Assembly (NCBI RefSeq): GCF_009362785.1 | Contig: NZ_WHNQ01000003.1 | Span: 124,001 to 188,000 of the forward strand | Reading direction: 5' to 3' | Origin: Paraburkholderia atlantica | GTDB lineage: Bacteria > Pseudomonadota > Gammaproteobacteria > Burkholderiales > Burkholderiaceae | Length of the DNA stretch: 64,000 bases | Shown: one piece after another, positions 17,461 to 25,636 of the stretch | How the letters are laid out: each line of letters starts with the position of its first letter | How positions within the stretch are numbered: position 1 is the first letter of the stretch | Program-made: the position numbers and the translations under genes | Notes under the pieces: model-generated | Databases searched by the model: none | Told to the model about the DNA's origin: nothing | Seen by the model: only the letters and a program-made list of their open reading frames with translations

Positions 17461-17784
17461 ATGTCTATAGCGAACACGAGAGCCACTCCCTATTACGCGG
17501 TGATCTTCACGTCCATCCGAACCCCCGGGGACAACGGCTACGGAGACATGGCCGACGCGATGGTCGAAGCGGCCGCAAAACAGCCCGGTTTCCTGGGCGT
17601 CGAGTCTGCGCGGGAAGAACTCGGAATTACGGTTTCCTATTGGGATAGCCTCGAATCCATCGCCGCCTGGAAACAGGATTCAATGCATCTGGTAGCGCAA
17701 CAGGCCGGACGGGAAAAATGGTACGAATCCTACAAAACTCGTATTTGCCTTGTTGAGCGAGACTACGACTTCTCGAGGATTTAG
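17461..17784 (+). CDS. Antibiotic biosynthesis monooxygenase (ABM) fold protein
   Basis: This 107-residue protein resembles the dimeric ferredoxin-like ABM family. It shows YYAVIFTSIR at the first strand, the PGFLGVESAR second strand and YWDSLESIAAWKQD with the conserved tryptophan helix. Related proteins act as small cofactor-free oxygenases or stress proteins that remove aldehydes or quinones; the actual function here is unknown. GGAAGGTAACA precedes the ATG. It stands alone between the GlxA remnant and a convergent hydroxylase gene. Confidence 0.82.
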   Translation: MSIANTRATPYYAVIFTSIRTPGDNGYGDMADAMVEAAAKQPGFLGVESAREELGITVSYWDSLESIAAWKQDSMHLVAQQAGREKWYESYKTRICLVERDYDFSRI

Positions 17785-17841
17785 TTTCCCGCGCCTTGTC
17801 TGTTGACTGCACGGCCCACGCTCCGCCGTGCAGCGATCGGA

Positions 17842-18753
17842 TTAGCCGTTCACGGCTCCCGTCGCGCCGGCTTGTTTGCTCTTGCGGCGCAGTTCTTCGG
17901 TCGTTTCGCCTCCGCCGTCCGGTAGCCAGCCCGGCGGCTGGATCACGTGATTGATCGCGATCCACGGGCTCTTCGCCTTGACGACATCGCGAATCAGCGT
18001 GGCCCAGTGTTCGAACTCGACGACGAGCGGATTGCGCGACGTGGTCGGCGTCACGAGACCGTAGCGACACGGTTCGTCAGCGCGTTCTTCCACGTAGGTG
18101 CCGAACAGCCGGTCAAAGATGATCAGCACGCCACCGTAGTTCGCGTCCAGGTAATCGACATTCGATGCATGGTGCACACGGTGCGCGGATGGCGTATTGA
18201 ACACATATTCGAACCAGCCCAGCTTGGGAATGTACGTGGTATGCAACCAGCCCTGGTACATAAGATTGAGGAACAGCGTGAACAGCACGACCTCGGGCTT
18301 GACCCCCAGCCATACGAGCGGCGCGAAGAACAACGTCGAGCCAGTCAGTTTGCCGGTCAGACCGAGGCGATAGGCCGTGGAAAGCGTCAACTGGTTCGGT
18401 GAATGGTGCACGGCATGCGTGGCCCAGAAAAAGCGCACCCGATGCGACGCACGGTGGTACCAGTAATAGCAGAACTCCATGCCGATGAAGAGCGCAAACA
18501 CCATGAGCGCGCTATTGATGTCGACCGTAAAGATGCGATGGTCGTAGACGAAGCTGAAAATCGGCGTCGCAACCGAGATCGGCAGCAGTGACATCAGCCT
18601 GCGCGCGGCCAGGTCGAACAGTGAAATCCACACCTCGTACCACGCAAATGGTGAAGATGCACTTTTCCTGCGACTCAGCACGACTGCTTCGATCAGCGAA
18701 ACGACAACGACGACACCGGTGACGAAAAGAAGAAGTTTTGTGAAGGATTCCAT
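17842..18753 (-). CDS. Sterol desaturase / fatty acid hydroxylase family protein
   Basis: This 303-residue integral membrane di-iron enzyme has about four helices and the family's histidine boxes: YHRASHR, HAVHHS and HRVHHASN. These ligate the two irons. Bacterial members hydroxylate lipids, hopanoid or carotenoid side chains. The lysine-rich C-terminal tail is likely cytoplasmic. ATG 18753 starts with the first membrane helix; the longer frame to 18819 adds an unlikely leader. It is monocistronic, convergent with the ABM protein. Confidence 0.88.
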   Translation of the reverse strand: MESFTKLLLFVTGVVVVVSLIEAVVLSRRKSASSPFAWYEVWISLFDLAARRLMSLLPISVATPIFSFVYDHRIFTVDINSALMVFALFIGMEFCYYWYHRASHRVRFFWATHAVHHSPNQLTLSTAYRLGLTGKLTGSTLFFAPLVWLGVKPEVVLFTLFLNLMYQGWLHTTYIPKLGWFEYVFNTPSAHRVHHASNVDYLDANYGGVLIIFDRLFGTYVEERADEPCRYGLVTPTTSRNPLVVEFEHWATLIRDVVKAKSPWIAINHVIQPPGWLPDGGGETTEELRRKSKQAGATGAVNG

Positions 18754-19001
18754 GACGATGCCATATGGTGTGGTGGCGGGAGGTATCGTCTGCGGTGGTG
18801 AGCGGTCAGTGCAGCGCATCCGATACGCGCACTTTAGACAGGGTTCTCATGCCTGGCTACGCAAAAGGTATTTCACCGTGTGTCATCGGATTGGGGCTGG
18901 CTTCTGGCGGGGCTTCGGCGGATTTTTTTCTCTGTTTCCAACGTTCAGCGCTCGTTCGCGCTTGCGGGGTCTGGCGGCCAACGCTCCATCCTTCGAGCTC
19001 T

Positions 19002-19895
19002 TCAAGCTGCCCTGCGCGCCTGCCGCGCAGCGGCCAGCGTGCTGCGCAAGCCTTCGAACGAGTAGAGAGCGAGTGCTGCCCAGATCGCGCCATAGCCGAT
19101 CGCGCGCACGGACCCGAACGGCTCGCCGTAGATCAGCACGCCAGCGAGGAGCTGAAGCGTGGGCGTCACGTATTGGATCAGGCCGAGCATCGAGAGCGGG
19201 ATGCGCCGCGCCGCAGCCGCGAAGAGCAGCAGCGGCACGGCCGTGATAGGTCCGGCGGCGGCCAGCAGCAGTTGCAGCCCGAGCGACGCATGCGTGAAAT
19301 GGCTCGCGCCGGCCAGTCCGATGATCATCAGATAGACGATCGCCACGGGAAACAGCAGCACCGTTTCGAGCGCGAGGCCTTCGAGCGCGCCAAGCTTTGC
19401 AGTCTTGCGCAACAGGCCATAGCCGCCGAACGTCAGCGCGAGCGCAAGGCTGATCCACGGCGGCGCGCCGTTTTGCCAGGTGAGCCAGGCCACGCCCAGC
19501 GCCGCAAGCGCTACCGCGCACCATTGCAGCCAGCGCATCCGCTCATGCAGGAAGACGAAGCCGAACAACACGTTGATCAGCGGATTGATGAAGTAGCCGA
19601 GGCTCGCCTCGACGATATGGCCCGCGTTCACAGCCCAGATGTAGATGCCCCAGTTGGCCGAGAGCAGCGCGGCGCTCGCAGAGAAGCGTCCGATGAGGCG
19701 CCTGTCGCGCAACGCGGGCCGCAGCCACGCCCAGTGGTGTCGCGCGACGAGCACGGCGAGGATGAACACGAGCGACCACGCCATGCGGTGGGCGAGCATC
19801 TCGAGCGCGGGAATCTGGTGGAGCGTCTTGAAGTAGACGGGAAAGAGACCCCAGATGACGAAGGCGGAAAAGGCGTAGACGATGCCGGGATTCAT
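19002..19895 (-). CDS. rarD: RarD protein, EamA/DMT-superfamily transporter
   Basis: This 297-residue inner-membrane protein has ten hydrophobic helices in two EamA repeats. The start GIVYAFSAFVIWGLFPVYFK and the conserved WGIYIWAVNAGHIVEASLGYF... segment are typical of RarD, a chloramphenicol-sensitivity-linked permease of unclear natural substrate. The second repeat contains LIQYVTPTLQLLAGVLIYGE. The arginine-rich C-terminus is cytoplasmic. It stands alone, with non-coding DNA on both sides. Confidence 0.9.
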   Translation of the reverse strand: MNPGIVYAFSAFVIWGLFPVYFKTLHQIPALEMLAHRMAWSLVFILAVLVARHHWAWLRPALRDRRLIGRFSASAALLSANWGIYIWAVNAGHIVEASLGYFINPLINVLFGFVFLHERMRWLQWCAVALAALGVAWLTWQNGAPPWISLALALTFGGYGLLRKTAKLGALEGLALETVLLFPVAIVYLMIIGLAGASHFTHASLGLQLLLAAAGPITAVPLLLFAAAARRIPLSMLGLIQYVTPTLQLLAGVLIYGEPFGSVRAIGYGAIWAALALYSFEGLRSTLAAARQARRAA

Positions 19896-20264
19896 GGTTC
19901 GTTGTAGTTGGCCGGTGCGCTAAGCGCATCGTCGTCAAGAACGGAGCTTGCGCATGGCAGAGAGTACCAGTTCCGTGGACGTTTCATAGAGCTGACGTTG
20001 GAGTCTTCACCGGCGGCTCTCCCTCGGCGTGGGTGAACGCGTACTGCCGGCCAGAAGCGGCCCATTGGCCTATTGGTTCATTGGATGGAGCGTTCCCATG
20101 CGGATTCTCGTGGCTGTCCTGCTGTCGTTGGTCAGCGAGCTTTGCTGTTACTGCCTACGATGTAGATATCACTTTCGCAGAGTGACAGAGCGACCTTGGC
20201 GGCGACAACGAGGTCGGGCTCGTCCTACGCGACGACGGTTAAGGGCAATCGTTTGGAGAGAGCC
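19896..20264. other. Intergenic region upstream of small protein gene
   Basis: This 369-base stretch holds no intact gene. At 20098-20185 an ATG opens with a hydrophobic signal-like leader (MRILVAVLLSLVS). A shift of frame would join it to ASFAVTAYDVDITFAE and a stop, so a tiny exported protein may have decayed here by a two-base loss. The rest gives no recognisable feature; the promoters of rarD and of the next gene must lie here. Confidence 0.3.
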
Positions 20265-20483
20265 ATGCATTTCGACTACCAGCAGTTCCACATCGACGCG
20301 TCGCCCCTTGATGAAGGCGGCCGCTATTACGCTCGCGCAAAGATCTACCGGCGCGCGTCGGCGAGTGGCGATGCCGTCGAGGTCAAGTATTCGGGCGACC
20401 TCGGCGATTATCCCTCCGACGTGGATGCCATGGAGGCGGCGCAGCGTTGGGCGATTCAGTGGTGCGACGAGAACTCCGCTTAG
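20265..20483 (+). CDS. Small conserved hypothetical protein (family A paralogue)
   Basis: This 72-residue protein has the pattern GGRYYARAKIYRR, SGDLGDYPSDVDAMEAA and RWAIQWCDE. It resembles the protein at 3366-3590 in order and spacing of motifs: a Tyr/Ala strand, a Ser-Gly-x-Leu-Gly turn, and a helix ending in WA-x2-W. Function is unknown. TTGGAGAGAGCC just before the ATG gives a good ribosome binding site, which is why the longer in-frame start at 20196 is not used. Confidence 0.68.
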   Translation: MHFDYQQFHIDASPLDEGGRYYARAKIYRRASASGDAVEVKYSGDLGDYPSDVDAMEAAQRWAIQWCDENSA

Positions 20484-20586
20484 GCTTCGCGATCCAGCGT
20501 CAGGCTGTTCCTGGGTCCCGCTGATCCCCGGCAAAATAAGCGGCGCATAATGCAAACATCCCTTTGTCAGGACGATGGAGGTGAAT

Positions 20587-20895
20587 GTGACAACCTTTGC
20601 TATCGACGCCGTTCGCATCAATCCGACGAACGACAGGTTTACCCATGTGCGTTGGGCTCCCGTCGATCCGTCGACGCGTGAATGGCTGTCCCCCCCTGCA
20701 ATCGTGGAGGTGGTCGAAGTCGTCGCCGCGATCCGCCGGGGAGATGTTGTTTGGTCCCTTTTTACACTTGGTGGCACACGGTATTTCGGGCCAAAAATTG
20801 TGTCTGTCGCTCACACCGACGGACCCGCCGGGATCGACACGGATGTCCCTGGCGATCATGTCGAAAAATGCATTGACGATTTGCCCCACCTTTGA
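20587..20895 (+). CDS. Hypothetical protein, about 102 residues
   Basis: This small soluble protein reads TTFAIDAVRINPTNDRFTHVRWAPVD in part and continues with strongly alternating strands and acidic residues. I do not recognise the family with certainty. The start is a choice: GGAGGTGA at 20577-20584 is placed ideally for the GTG at 20587, whereas the ATG at 20575 lies upstream of that signal and has poor spacing to its own. The gene is followed by an inverted repeat and the rhlE promoter region. Confidence 0.65.
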   Translation: MTTFAIDAVRINPTNDRFTHVRWAPVDPSTREWLSPPAIVEVVEVVAAIRRGDVVWSLFTLGGTRYFGPKIVSVAHTDGPAGIDTDVPGDHVEKCIDDLPHL

Positions 20896-20904
20896 CGGCA
20901 TACC

Positions 20905-20939
20905 TTTGAGCCCGTCGGGCAACCGCTAGAATTGCGGTT
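20905..20939 (+). promoter_or_regulatory. Candidate rhlE promoter with inverted repeat
   Basis: TTTGAG (20905-20910) and TAGAAT (20927-20932) are spaced 16 bases apart, a plausible sigma-70 pair 26 bases before the rhlE start. The -10 hexamer sits in the loop of an inverted repeat, AACCGC (20921-20926) with GCGGTT (20934-20939), followed by more T residues. The repeat could instead act as a weak terminator of the upstream gene. Confidence 0.4.
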
Positions 20940-20957
20940 TTAGCCCGGAATACGCCG

Positions 20958-22403
20958 ATGTCTTTTGCCTCGCTTGGCCTGATCGATCCCTTGCTGCGTA
21001 ATGTGCAGGACCTCAATTACCAGATACCTACGCCGGTGCAGGCCAAGGCGATTCCTGCCGTGCTCGGTGGCAAGGACGTCATGGCTGCCGCACAGACCGG
21101 CACTGGCAAAACGGCCGGCTTTGCGCTGCCGCTGTTGCAACGGCTGGTGCAACGCGGCCCGGCGGTGTCCAGCAATCGCGCGCGCGTTCTGGTGCTGGTG
21201 CCCACGCGTGAACTGGCTGAACAGGTCCTGCAAAGCTTTATCGCTTACGGCAGAGGCCTCGACTTACGATTTCTGGCCGCCTACGGCGGTGTGAGCATCA
21301 ATCCGCAGATGATGAAATTGCGCAAAGGCGTGGATGTGCTGGTTGCCACGCCGGGCCGATTGCTCGATCTCAATCGCCAGAACGCAGTGCAGTTTGATCA
21401 GGTACAAACGCTGGTGCTGGACGAAGCCGATCGCATGCTGGATCTGGGCTTTGCGCGCGAACTCAACGCCGTCTTCGCTGCCTTGCCCGCGCAGCGCCAG
21501 ACCCTGCTGTTCTCCGCCACGTTTACCGATGATATCCGCGCCATGGCGGCGAACATTCTGCGCGGCCCGGTCAATATCAGCGTCAGCCCGCCCAACGCCA
21601 CCGCCAGCAGGATCAAGCAGTGGGTGGTGCCGGTGGATAAAAAGAACAAGCCTGACCTCTTCATGCACCTCGTGGCTGAGAACAGCTGGCAGCACGCGCT
21701 GGTGTTCGTCAAAACCCGCAATGGCGTGGATTACCTGGCGGCCATGCTGGATGAAGCGGGCTATGCGGTCGACACCATCCACGGCGACAAACCCCAACCC
21801 GCGCGCCTGCGTGCGCTGGAGCGCTTCAAGGCGGGCGAAGTGCAAATGCTGGTAGCCACCGATGTGGCTGCTCGCGGGCTGGATATCGACGACCTGCCGC
21901 TGGTGATCAACGTGGATCTGCCGATCGTGGCGCAAGACTATGTGCACCGTATCGGCCGAACCGGCCGCGCGGGCGCCAGCGGCGTGGCGGTGTCTCTTGT
22001 GTGTGCCGATGAAGCGCCGCAACTGGCCGCGATCGAAGCGCTGATCCGACAAACGCTGCCCCGCAAAGAAGAGCCGGGCTTCGAGGCCGAACACCGCGTG
22101 CCGCAAACCAGCGCGACGGGCCAGATCATCAAGAAACCCAAAAAGCCTAAGACACCCAAAGTGCAGCACGCCGCACCGGGCGCGATGCGGCCGCTCGGCA
22201 AAAAAACGGGCTCGCAAAGCGGCGAAAACAAACGCAAGCCTGCGGCGCAGCGCGCCGTGGCCGCGGGTAAAGGCGCACGCTCGTCCGGCGGTAACTCAAT
22301 GAGCGTGCAAAAGCCACGCAGCAAGCCCGCCGGCAAGCCCGCCGCGGGTTCACGTAAGCCGGCCGGCAAGCCCGCTGGTGGCCGCGGCAAACGCCAACCC
22401 TGA
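20958..22403 (+). CDS. rhlE: DEAD-box ATP-dependent RNA helicase RhlE
   Basis: This 481-residue cytoplasmic helicase remodels structured RNA in ribosome assembly and decay. Motifs in order: Q motif (PTPVQAKAIPAVL), Walker A AQTGTGKT (about residue 48), PTRELAEQ, VLDEADRML (DEAD box, about 155), SAT motif (LLFSATFTDD), and in the second domain ATDVAARGLDI and HRIGRTGRAG. After about residue 380 there is a basic low-complexity tail with repeated Lys-Pro-Ala-Gly-Lys units, expected to bind RNA nonspecifically. The gene appears to have its own promoter. Confidence 0.95.
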   Translation: MSFASLGLIDPLLRNVQDLNYQIPTPVQAKAIPAVLGGKDVMAAAQTGTGKTAGFALPLLQRLVQRGPAVSSNRARVLVLVPTRELAEQVLQSFIAYGRGLDLRFLAAYGGVSINPQMMKLRKGVDVLVATPGRLLDLNRQNAVQFDQVQTLVLDEADRMLDLGFARELNAVFAALPAQRQTLLFSATFTDDIRAMAANILRGPVNISVSPPNATASRIKQWVVPVDKKNKPDLFMHLVAENSWQHALVFVKTRNGVDYLAAMLDEAGYAVDTIHGDKPQPARLRALERFKAGEVQMLVATDVAARGLDIDDLPLVINVDLPIVAQDYVHRIGRTGRAGASGVAVSLVCADEAPQLAAIEALIRQTLPRKEEPGFEAEHRVPQTSATGQIIKKPKKPKTPKVQHAAPGAMRPLGKKTGSQSGENKRKPAAQRAVAAGKGARSSGGNSMSVQKPRSKPAGKPAAGSRKPAGKPAGGRGKRQP

Positions 22404-22472
22404 GCCGTTGCCGGGGCGACTGCGCGCTAAACTGCGTGCTATCGAAAAGTTCGGTGGGTCGAGCGCAAGACG

Positions 22473-23270
22473 ATGAAATTCACCCGAATGATGGTCGGCC
22501 TCGTCGTCACGTACATGATCGTGTTAGCCGGAGTCGCCATCTTGCAGGATCGTTTTCTCTACTTCCCTCAGAAGGCCACCATCGAGGAGGTCACCTCCGG
22601 CGGACTGCGCGCCTGGCCGACACCTGAGGCATACCGGGGCCTCGTGGCGGAGCCGGACGGTTCCGCGCGCGCCACGGTCATCGTCTTTCATGGCAATGCC
22701 GGGCATGCCGGCCATCGCGCGTTCTATGCCGCGGCGCTCACCCGGCTCGGGCTGCGCGTGATTCTCGCCGAATATCCGGGCTACGGGCCGCGCACCGGTG
22801 CATTAGGCGAAGCGAGTCTGGTCGACGATGCTCAACAAACCATCGCGCTCGCGCATCGCCTCTATGGAGCGCCGCTGCTGCTCATCGGCGAATCGCTTGG
22901 GGCCGGCGTGGCGGCTGCGGCCGGCTCGCGTGAACGCGACAAGATCGCAGGCATGATGCTCATCACGCCATGGGATCGGCTCGAGCACGTCGCCGCTCAT
23001 CACTTTCCGTGGCTGCCCGTGAGGTGGCTGCTGCGCGACCGATACGACAGCGTGACCCACCTGGCGTCGTTCGACCGCCCGATTCTCGTGATGGTTGCGG
23101 AACGCGACAGCATCGTCCCCGCGCGCTTCGGCGAGGCACTTTACAACTCGCTGTCCGCACCGAGAAAACTGATGGTGGTGAAGGCGGCTGACCATAACGA
23201 CTGGATTGGCCACGTCGACGAAACCTGGTGGCGGGAGGCGACCGACTTCCTGCTCACGCCTTTGCATTGA
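22473..23270 (+). CDS. Membrane-anchored alpha/beta hydrolase
   Basis: This 265-residue protein begins with an uncleaved-looking hydrophobic helix (about residues 5-25) and continues as a serine hydrolase fold. It shows the oxyanion-hole segment FHGNAGHAGHR (about 72), a nucleophile elbow LIGESLGAG (about 135) and a late AERDSIVPARFGE acid segment. The histidine is probably in KAADHNDW. Related proteins (YfhR/BEM46-like) have unknown substrates. The stop is 3 bases from the start of the next gene. Confidence 0.82.
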   Translation: MKFTRMMVGLVVTYMIVLAGVAILQDRFLYFPQKATIEEVTSGGLRAWPTPEAYRGLVAEPDGSARATVIVFHGNAGHAGHRAFYAAALTRLGLRVILAEYPGYGPRTGALGEASLVDDAQQTIALAHRLYGAPLLLIGESLGAGVAAAAGSRERDKIAGMMLITPWDRLEHVAAHHFPWLPVRWLLRDRYDSVTHLASFDRPILVMVAERDSIVPARFGEALYNSLSAPRKLMVVKAADHNDWIGHVDETWWREATDFLLTPLH

Positions 23271-23273
23271 AAT

Positions 23274-23615
23274 ATGAAGACGCCACCGGCCCCGTCCAGT
23301 TCGGAACGCATCTTCGTTCTCGATGCGAAGAACAGGCCTGTCGAGGTGTTCGACCACGACGCGTGGTCGCGCTGGATGACGGAAAACGAACTGATCTTCC
23401 GCCGCACACTGCTGGACGACTACGGTGTGACGGTCACGACCCGCTTCCGTGGCGTGTCTAAACCGAAAAACGGAGAAGTTTTGCTGTTCGTGACGCGCGT
23501 CGCCGGAATGCAGGCGCAAGACAACAGGAGCTACGGAGCACGTACGCTCGCTGACGCGCTGGAACAGCATGAGCGCATCGTGCAGAAAATCCTCCGGATG
23601 ATGACGGGGCGGTGA
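23274..23615 (+). CDS. Hypothetical protein, 113 residues, co-transcribed with hydrolase
   Basis: This soluble protein opens with a Pro/Ser-rich leader, then IFVLDAKNRPVEVFDHDAW. A helical C-terminus containing DALEQHERIVQKILRMM follows. No family recognised. It starts 3 bases after the hydrolase stop, so it is almost certainly translated with it. It ends about 100 bases from the convergent SDR gene. Confidence 0.62.
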   Translation: MKTPPAPSSSERIFVLDAKNRPVEVFDHDAWSRWMTENELIFRRTLLDDYGVTVTTRFRGVSKPKNGEVLLFVTRVAGMQAQDNRSYGARTLADALEQHERIVQKILRMMTGR

Positions 23616-23717
23616 TCTTCACAGCACGACGATCCCGCGGAGCGGTAACCGCAGGAAGTCGCCAAGAACGTGTGTCGAATAGCATCGGCGATCATTCGCG
23701 CTGATGCCGCCCGCGGC

Positions 23718-24464
23718 TCATATGAAGCTCACGCCGCCATTGACGGGGATCGTTTGGCCGGTAACGAAGCCGTTGCCGACCACCATTAGCACGACCTGCG
23801 CGACCTCGTCGGCTTCACCGAGGCGTCCAACGGGAAGCCGTTCCGCGACGTTGGCAGCCTTCAGCGGCGCGGCCATTTCCGTGTCGATCGGTCCCGGGGC
23901 TACGGCGTTCACGGTGATTCCTTCGCGGGCCAGCCGCGCCGCGTAACCGCGTGTCAACCCTTCGAGGCCTGCTTTCGAGGCGTTGTAGTGAACGCCTACC
24001 AGCCCAGCACCGCGGGCAGCGGCCGACGAGAGGTTGACGATGCGACCCCAGCGCTGTGCGCGCATTCCGGGCAACACCGCCTGCGTGCACAGAAACGCCG
24101 ATTTCAGATTGACCGCAAGCGTCCGATCGAATTCGGCTTCCGTCAGAATATCGATGTCGACGATCGTACCGGTGCCCGCGTTGTTGACGAGAACATCGAC
24201 GACGCCGAGGCGGTTTGCCACCTGATCGATCATTGCCTTGACGTCGGATGCAACCGAAACGTCGGCCTGTACCGCGATCGCACGGCCTCCCGCATTTTCG
24301 ATTTGCTCGACGATCTGAGCAGCCTCGCTCTCGCGTTGCCGATAGTTGACCGCCACCGCTGCGCCAGCGGACGCAAGCGACAGACAAACGGCGCGGCCGA
24401 TTCCTCGTGATCCGCCGGTCACGAGGGCGACACGATCGTTCAGATCGGGCGAATGGGCTGGCAT
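23718..24464 (-). CDS. SDR family oxidoreductase (FabG-like)
   Basis: This 248-residue NAD(P)-dependent short-chain dehydrogenase has the cofactor motif VTGGSRGIGRAV (about residue 14) and NNAGTG. The active-site serine lies in NLSSAAARG, and the Tyr-x3-Lys pair in VHYNASKAG (about 153). FabG-like enzymes reduce 3-oxoacyl groups or oxidise assorted alcohols. AGGAGGAC precedes ATG 24464. It lies directly downstream of the Asp/Glu-racemase-family gene on the same strand, so a role in that catabolic block is more likely than fatty acid synthesis. Confidence 0.88.
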   Translation of the reverse strand: MPAHSPDLNDRVALVTGGSRGIGRAVCLSLASAGAAVAVNYRQRESEAAQIVEQIENAGGRAIAVQADVSVASDVKAMIDQVANRLGVVDVLVNNAGTGTIVDIDILTEAEFDRTLAVNLKSAFLCTQAVLPGMRAQRWGRIVNLSSAAARGAGLVGVHYNASKAGLEGLTRGYAARLAREGITVNAVAPGPIDTEMAAPLKAANVAERLPVGRLGEADEVAQVVLMVVGNGFVTGQTIPVNGGVSFI

Positions 24465-24549
24465 GGAAGTCCTCCTCTGCTGTGAAACGATCAAAGCGGT
24501 TGTGCTCGCGCCCGCAGCGTGCCGCTGCGTCGCGTTTCAAGCTACCAGA

Positions 24550-25326
24550 TCACAGCGCAAACAGCCGCCCAAGATGCGGTTCGGAGTCCCCCACCCCGGC
24601 GAGCCGCAACGCGTGCCACGCCATCGCGTAGTTGCTCGATATCACCGGCTTGCCGATCGCCGCCTCCAGTTCCGGAATCAACCCGGCGATCCGCAGGCTC
24701 GTGCACGATACGAAAATCGCGTCGACGTCTCGATTGCGCGCAAGTCGCTCGACGCCAGTGCGCAACGACACCGCATCGATGCGCGCCACTTCGTTATCGT
24801 TCGCATGCTCGAACGACGCCATGCGCGTAATGCGGTGACCACGCGACTCGATATAGTCGCGCATGTATTCGTTGATCGAACGCACGTAGGGTGTGAGCAA
24901 GGCCGTACGTTGGACGCCTAGCGCACGAAGCGCCGCCAGCGCCGCGGTAATCGGCGTGGTGCACGCGGCGTCCGCACGCGCTTCGCGAATCCGCGCGAAT
25001 ACCTTTTCTTCCCCGATCACCATCGACGCGGACGTGCAGCCAAACGCCACCACATCGATACGCTCGGCCGGCCGGATCAGCGCGACCGCCGGTGCGATAC
25101 GGTCCTCCATTTCCGCCAGCCGTTCAGGCGTGATGTCCGCCGAGTTATAGACACGGCTTTCGTAGAACGCCACGCCCTCCTGCGTCATCAAGCCCCGCCA
25201 CTCATGCTCAATCGTATGATCGGTGGCGAGCACCACGAGCCCAATCGCGGCACGACGGCAGATGCCGTCGTCCAGCGTGAAATCGAGCTTCGTGTACACG
25301 TCGTCATGCTGGGAAATCGCACTCAT
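24550..25326 (-). CDS. Asp/Glu racemase superfamily protein (maleate isomerase / EutA / arylmalonate decarboxylase type)
   Basis: This 258-residue soluble enzyme has the two cysteines characteristic of the superfamily: VVAFGCTSASMVIGEE (about residue 92) and IFVSCTSLRIAGL (about 204). The later VISSNYAMAWHALRLAG block is typical of the maleate cis-trans isomerase and EutA branch. Members isomerise maleate, racemise amino acids or hydantoins, or decarboxylate malonates. ATG 25326 is preceded by AGGACGAC; the longer frame to 25377 is less likely. It diverges from the Liv-type importer across a 310-base region with an inverted repeat, so the two are probably co-regulated. Confidence 0.82.
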   Translation of the reverse strand: MSAISQHDDVYTKLDFTLDDGICRRAAIGLVVLATDHTIEHEWRGLMTQEGVAFYESRVYNSADITPERLAEMEDRIAPAVALIRPAERIDVVAFGCTSASMVIGEEKVFARIREARADAACTTPITAALAALRALGVQRTALLTPYVRSINEYMRDYIESRGHRITRMASFEHANDNEVARIDAVSLRTGVERLARNRDVDAIFVSCTSLRIAGLIPELEAAIGKPVISSNYAMAWHALRLAGVGDSEPHLGRLFAL

Positions 25327-25636
25327 TTGGTAGTCGTCCTGTCTTGTCGCGTTCGGGTCGCGAGTCTTAACCGTCACTGCCTCTTAAAGGTAGAGGATCG
25401 AAGGCGCCTGTGTATAACGGTTTATACGCAAATACCCTATACCGTCCCATCGAACCCGGCTCCTATCATGAAAGCAGCGCTTTTGTGTCAGCGCTCCGGT
25501 GCAAGCCAGCCGTCACGCCGTTGACCTGGTGGGTATGAATCACTCGCAATCGCGCCATTTCCGTCCGCTTCTCGATGTCACCGGTATGCCCGTGTGGCGG
25601 ATCGTCCGATCCCTCTCACAACAAGGAGTCGCTAAC
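25327..25636. other. Divergent promoter region of the Liv block
   Basis: This 310-base non-coding region lies between the racemase-family gene and the binding protein gene. It contains the inverted repeat listed at 25412-25427 in an AT-richer patch. A frame open from 25499 into the binding protein gene is not credible as its N-terminus, because a clear signal peptide begins at 25637. Confidence 0.5.
25412..25427. promoter_or_regulatory. Operator-like inverted repeat GTATAA-N4-TTATAC
   Basis: Arms GTATAA (25412-25417) and TTATAC (25422-25427) are perfect complements with a CGGT spacer. Position between two divergent catabolic units suggests a repressor site. No regulator gene for this block is visible nearby, so the protein would be encoded elsewhere. 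Confidence 0.42.

Noticed and set aside
18765..19907. Plus-strand frame of 380 codons opposite rarD
   Set aside because: Highly charged Arg/Glu/Gln translation typical of antisense to a membrane protein gene.
20098..20185. Tiny signal-peptide-like gene, possibly frameshifted
   Set aside because: Requires assuming a two-base loss to be complete; too short to call without conservation, so only noted in the intergenic entry.
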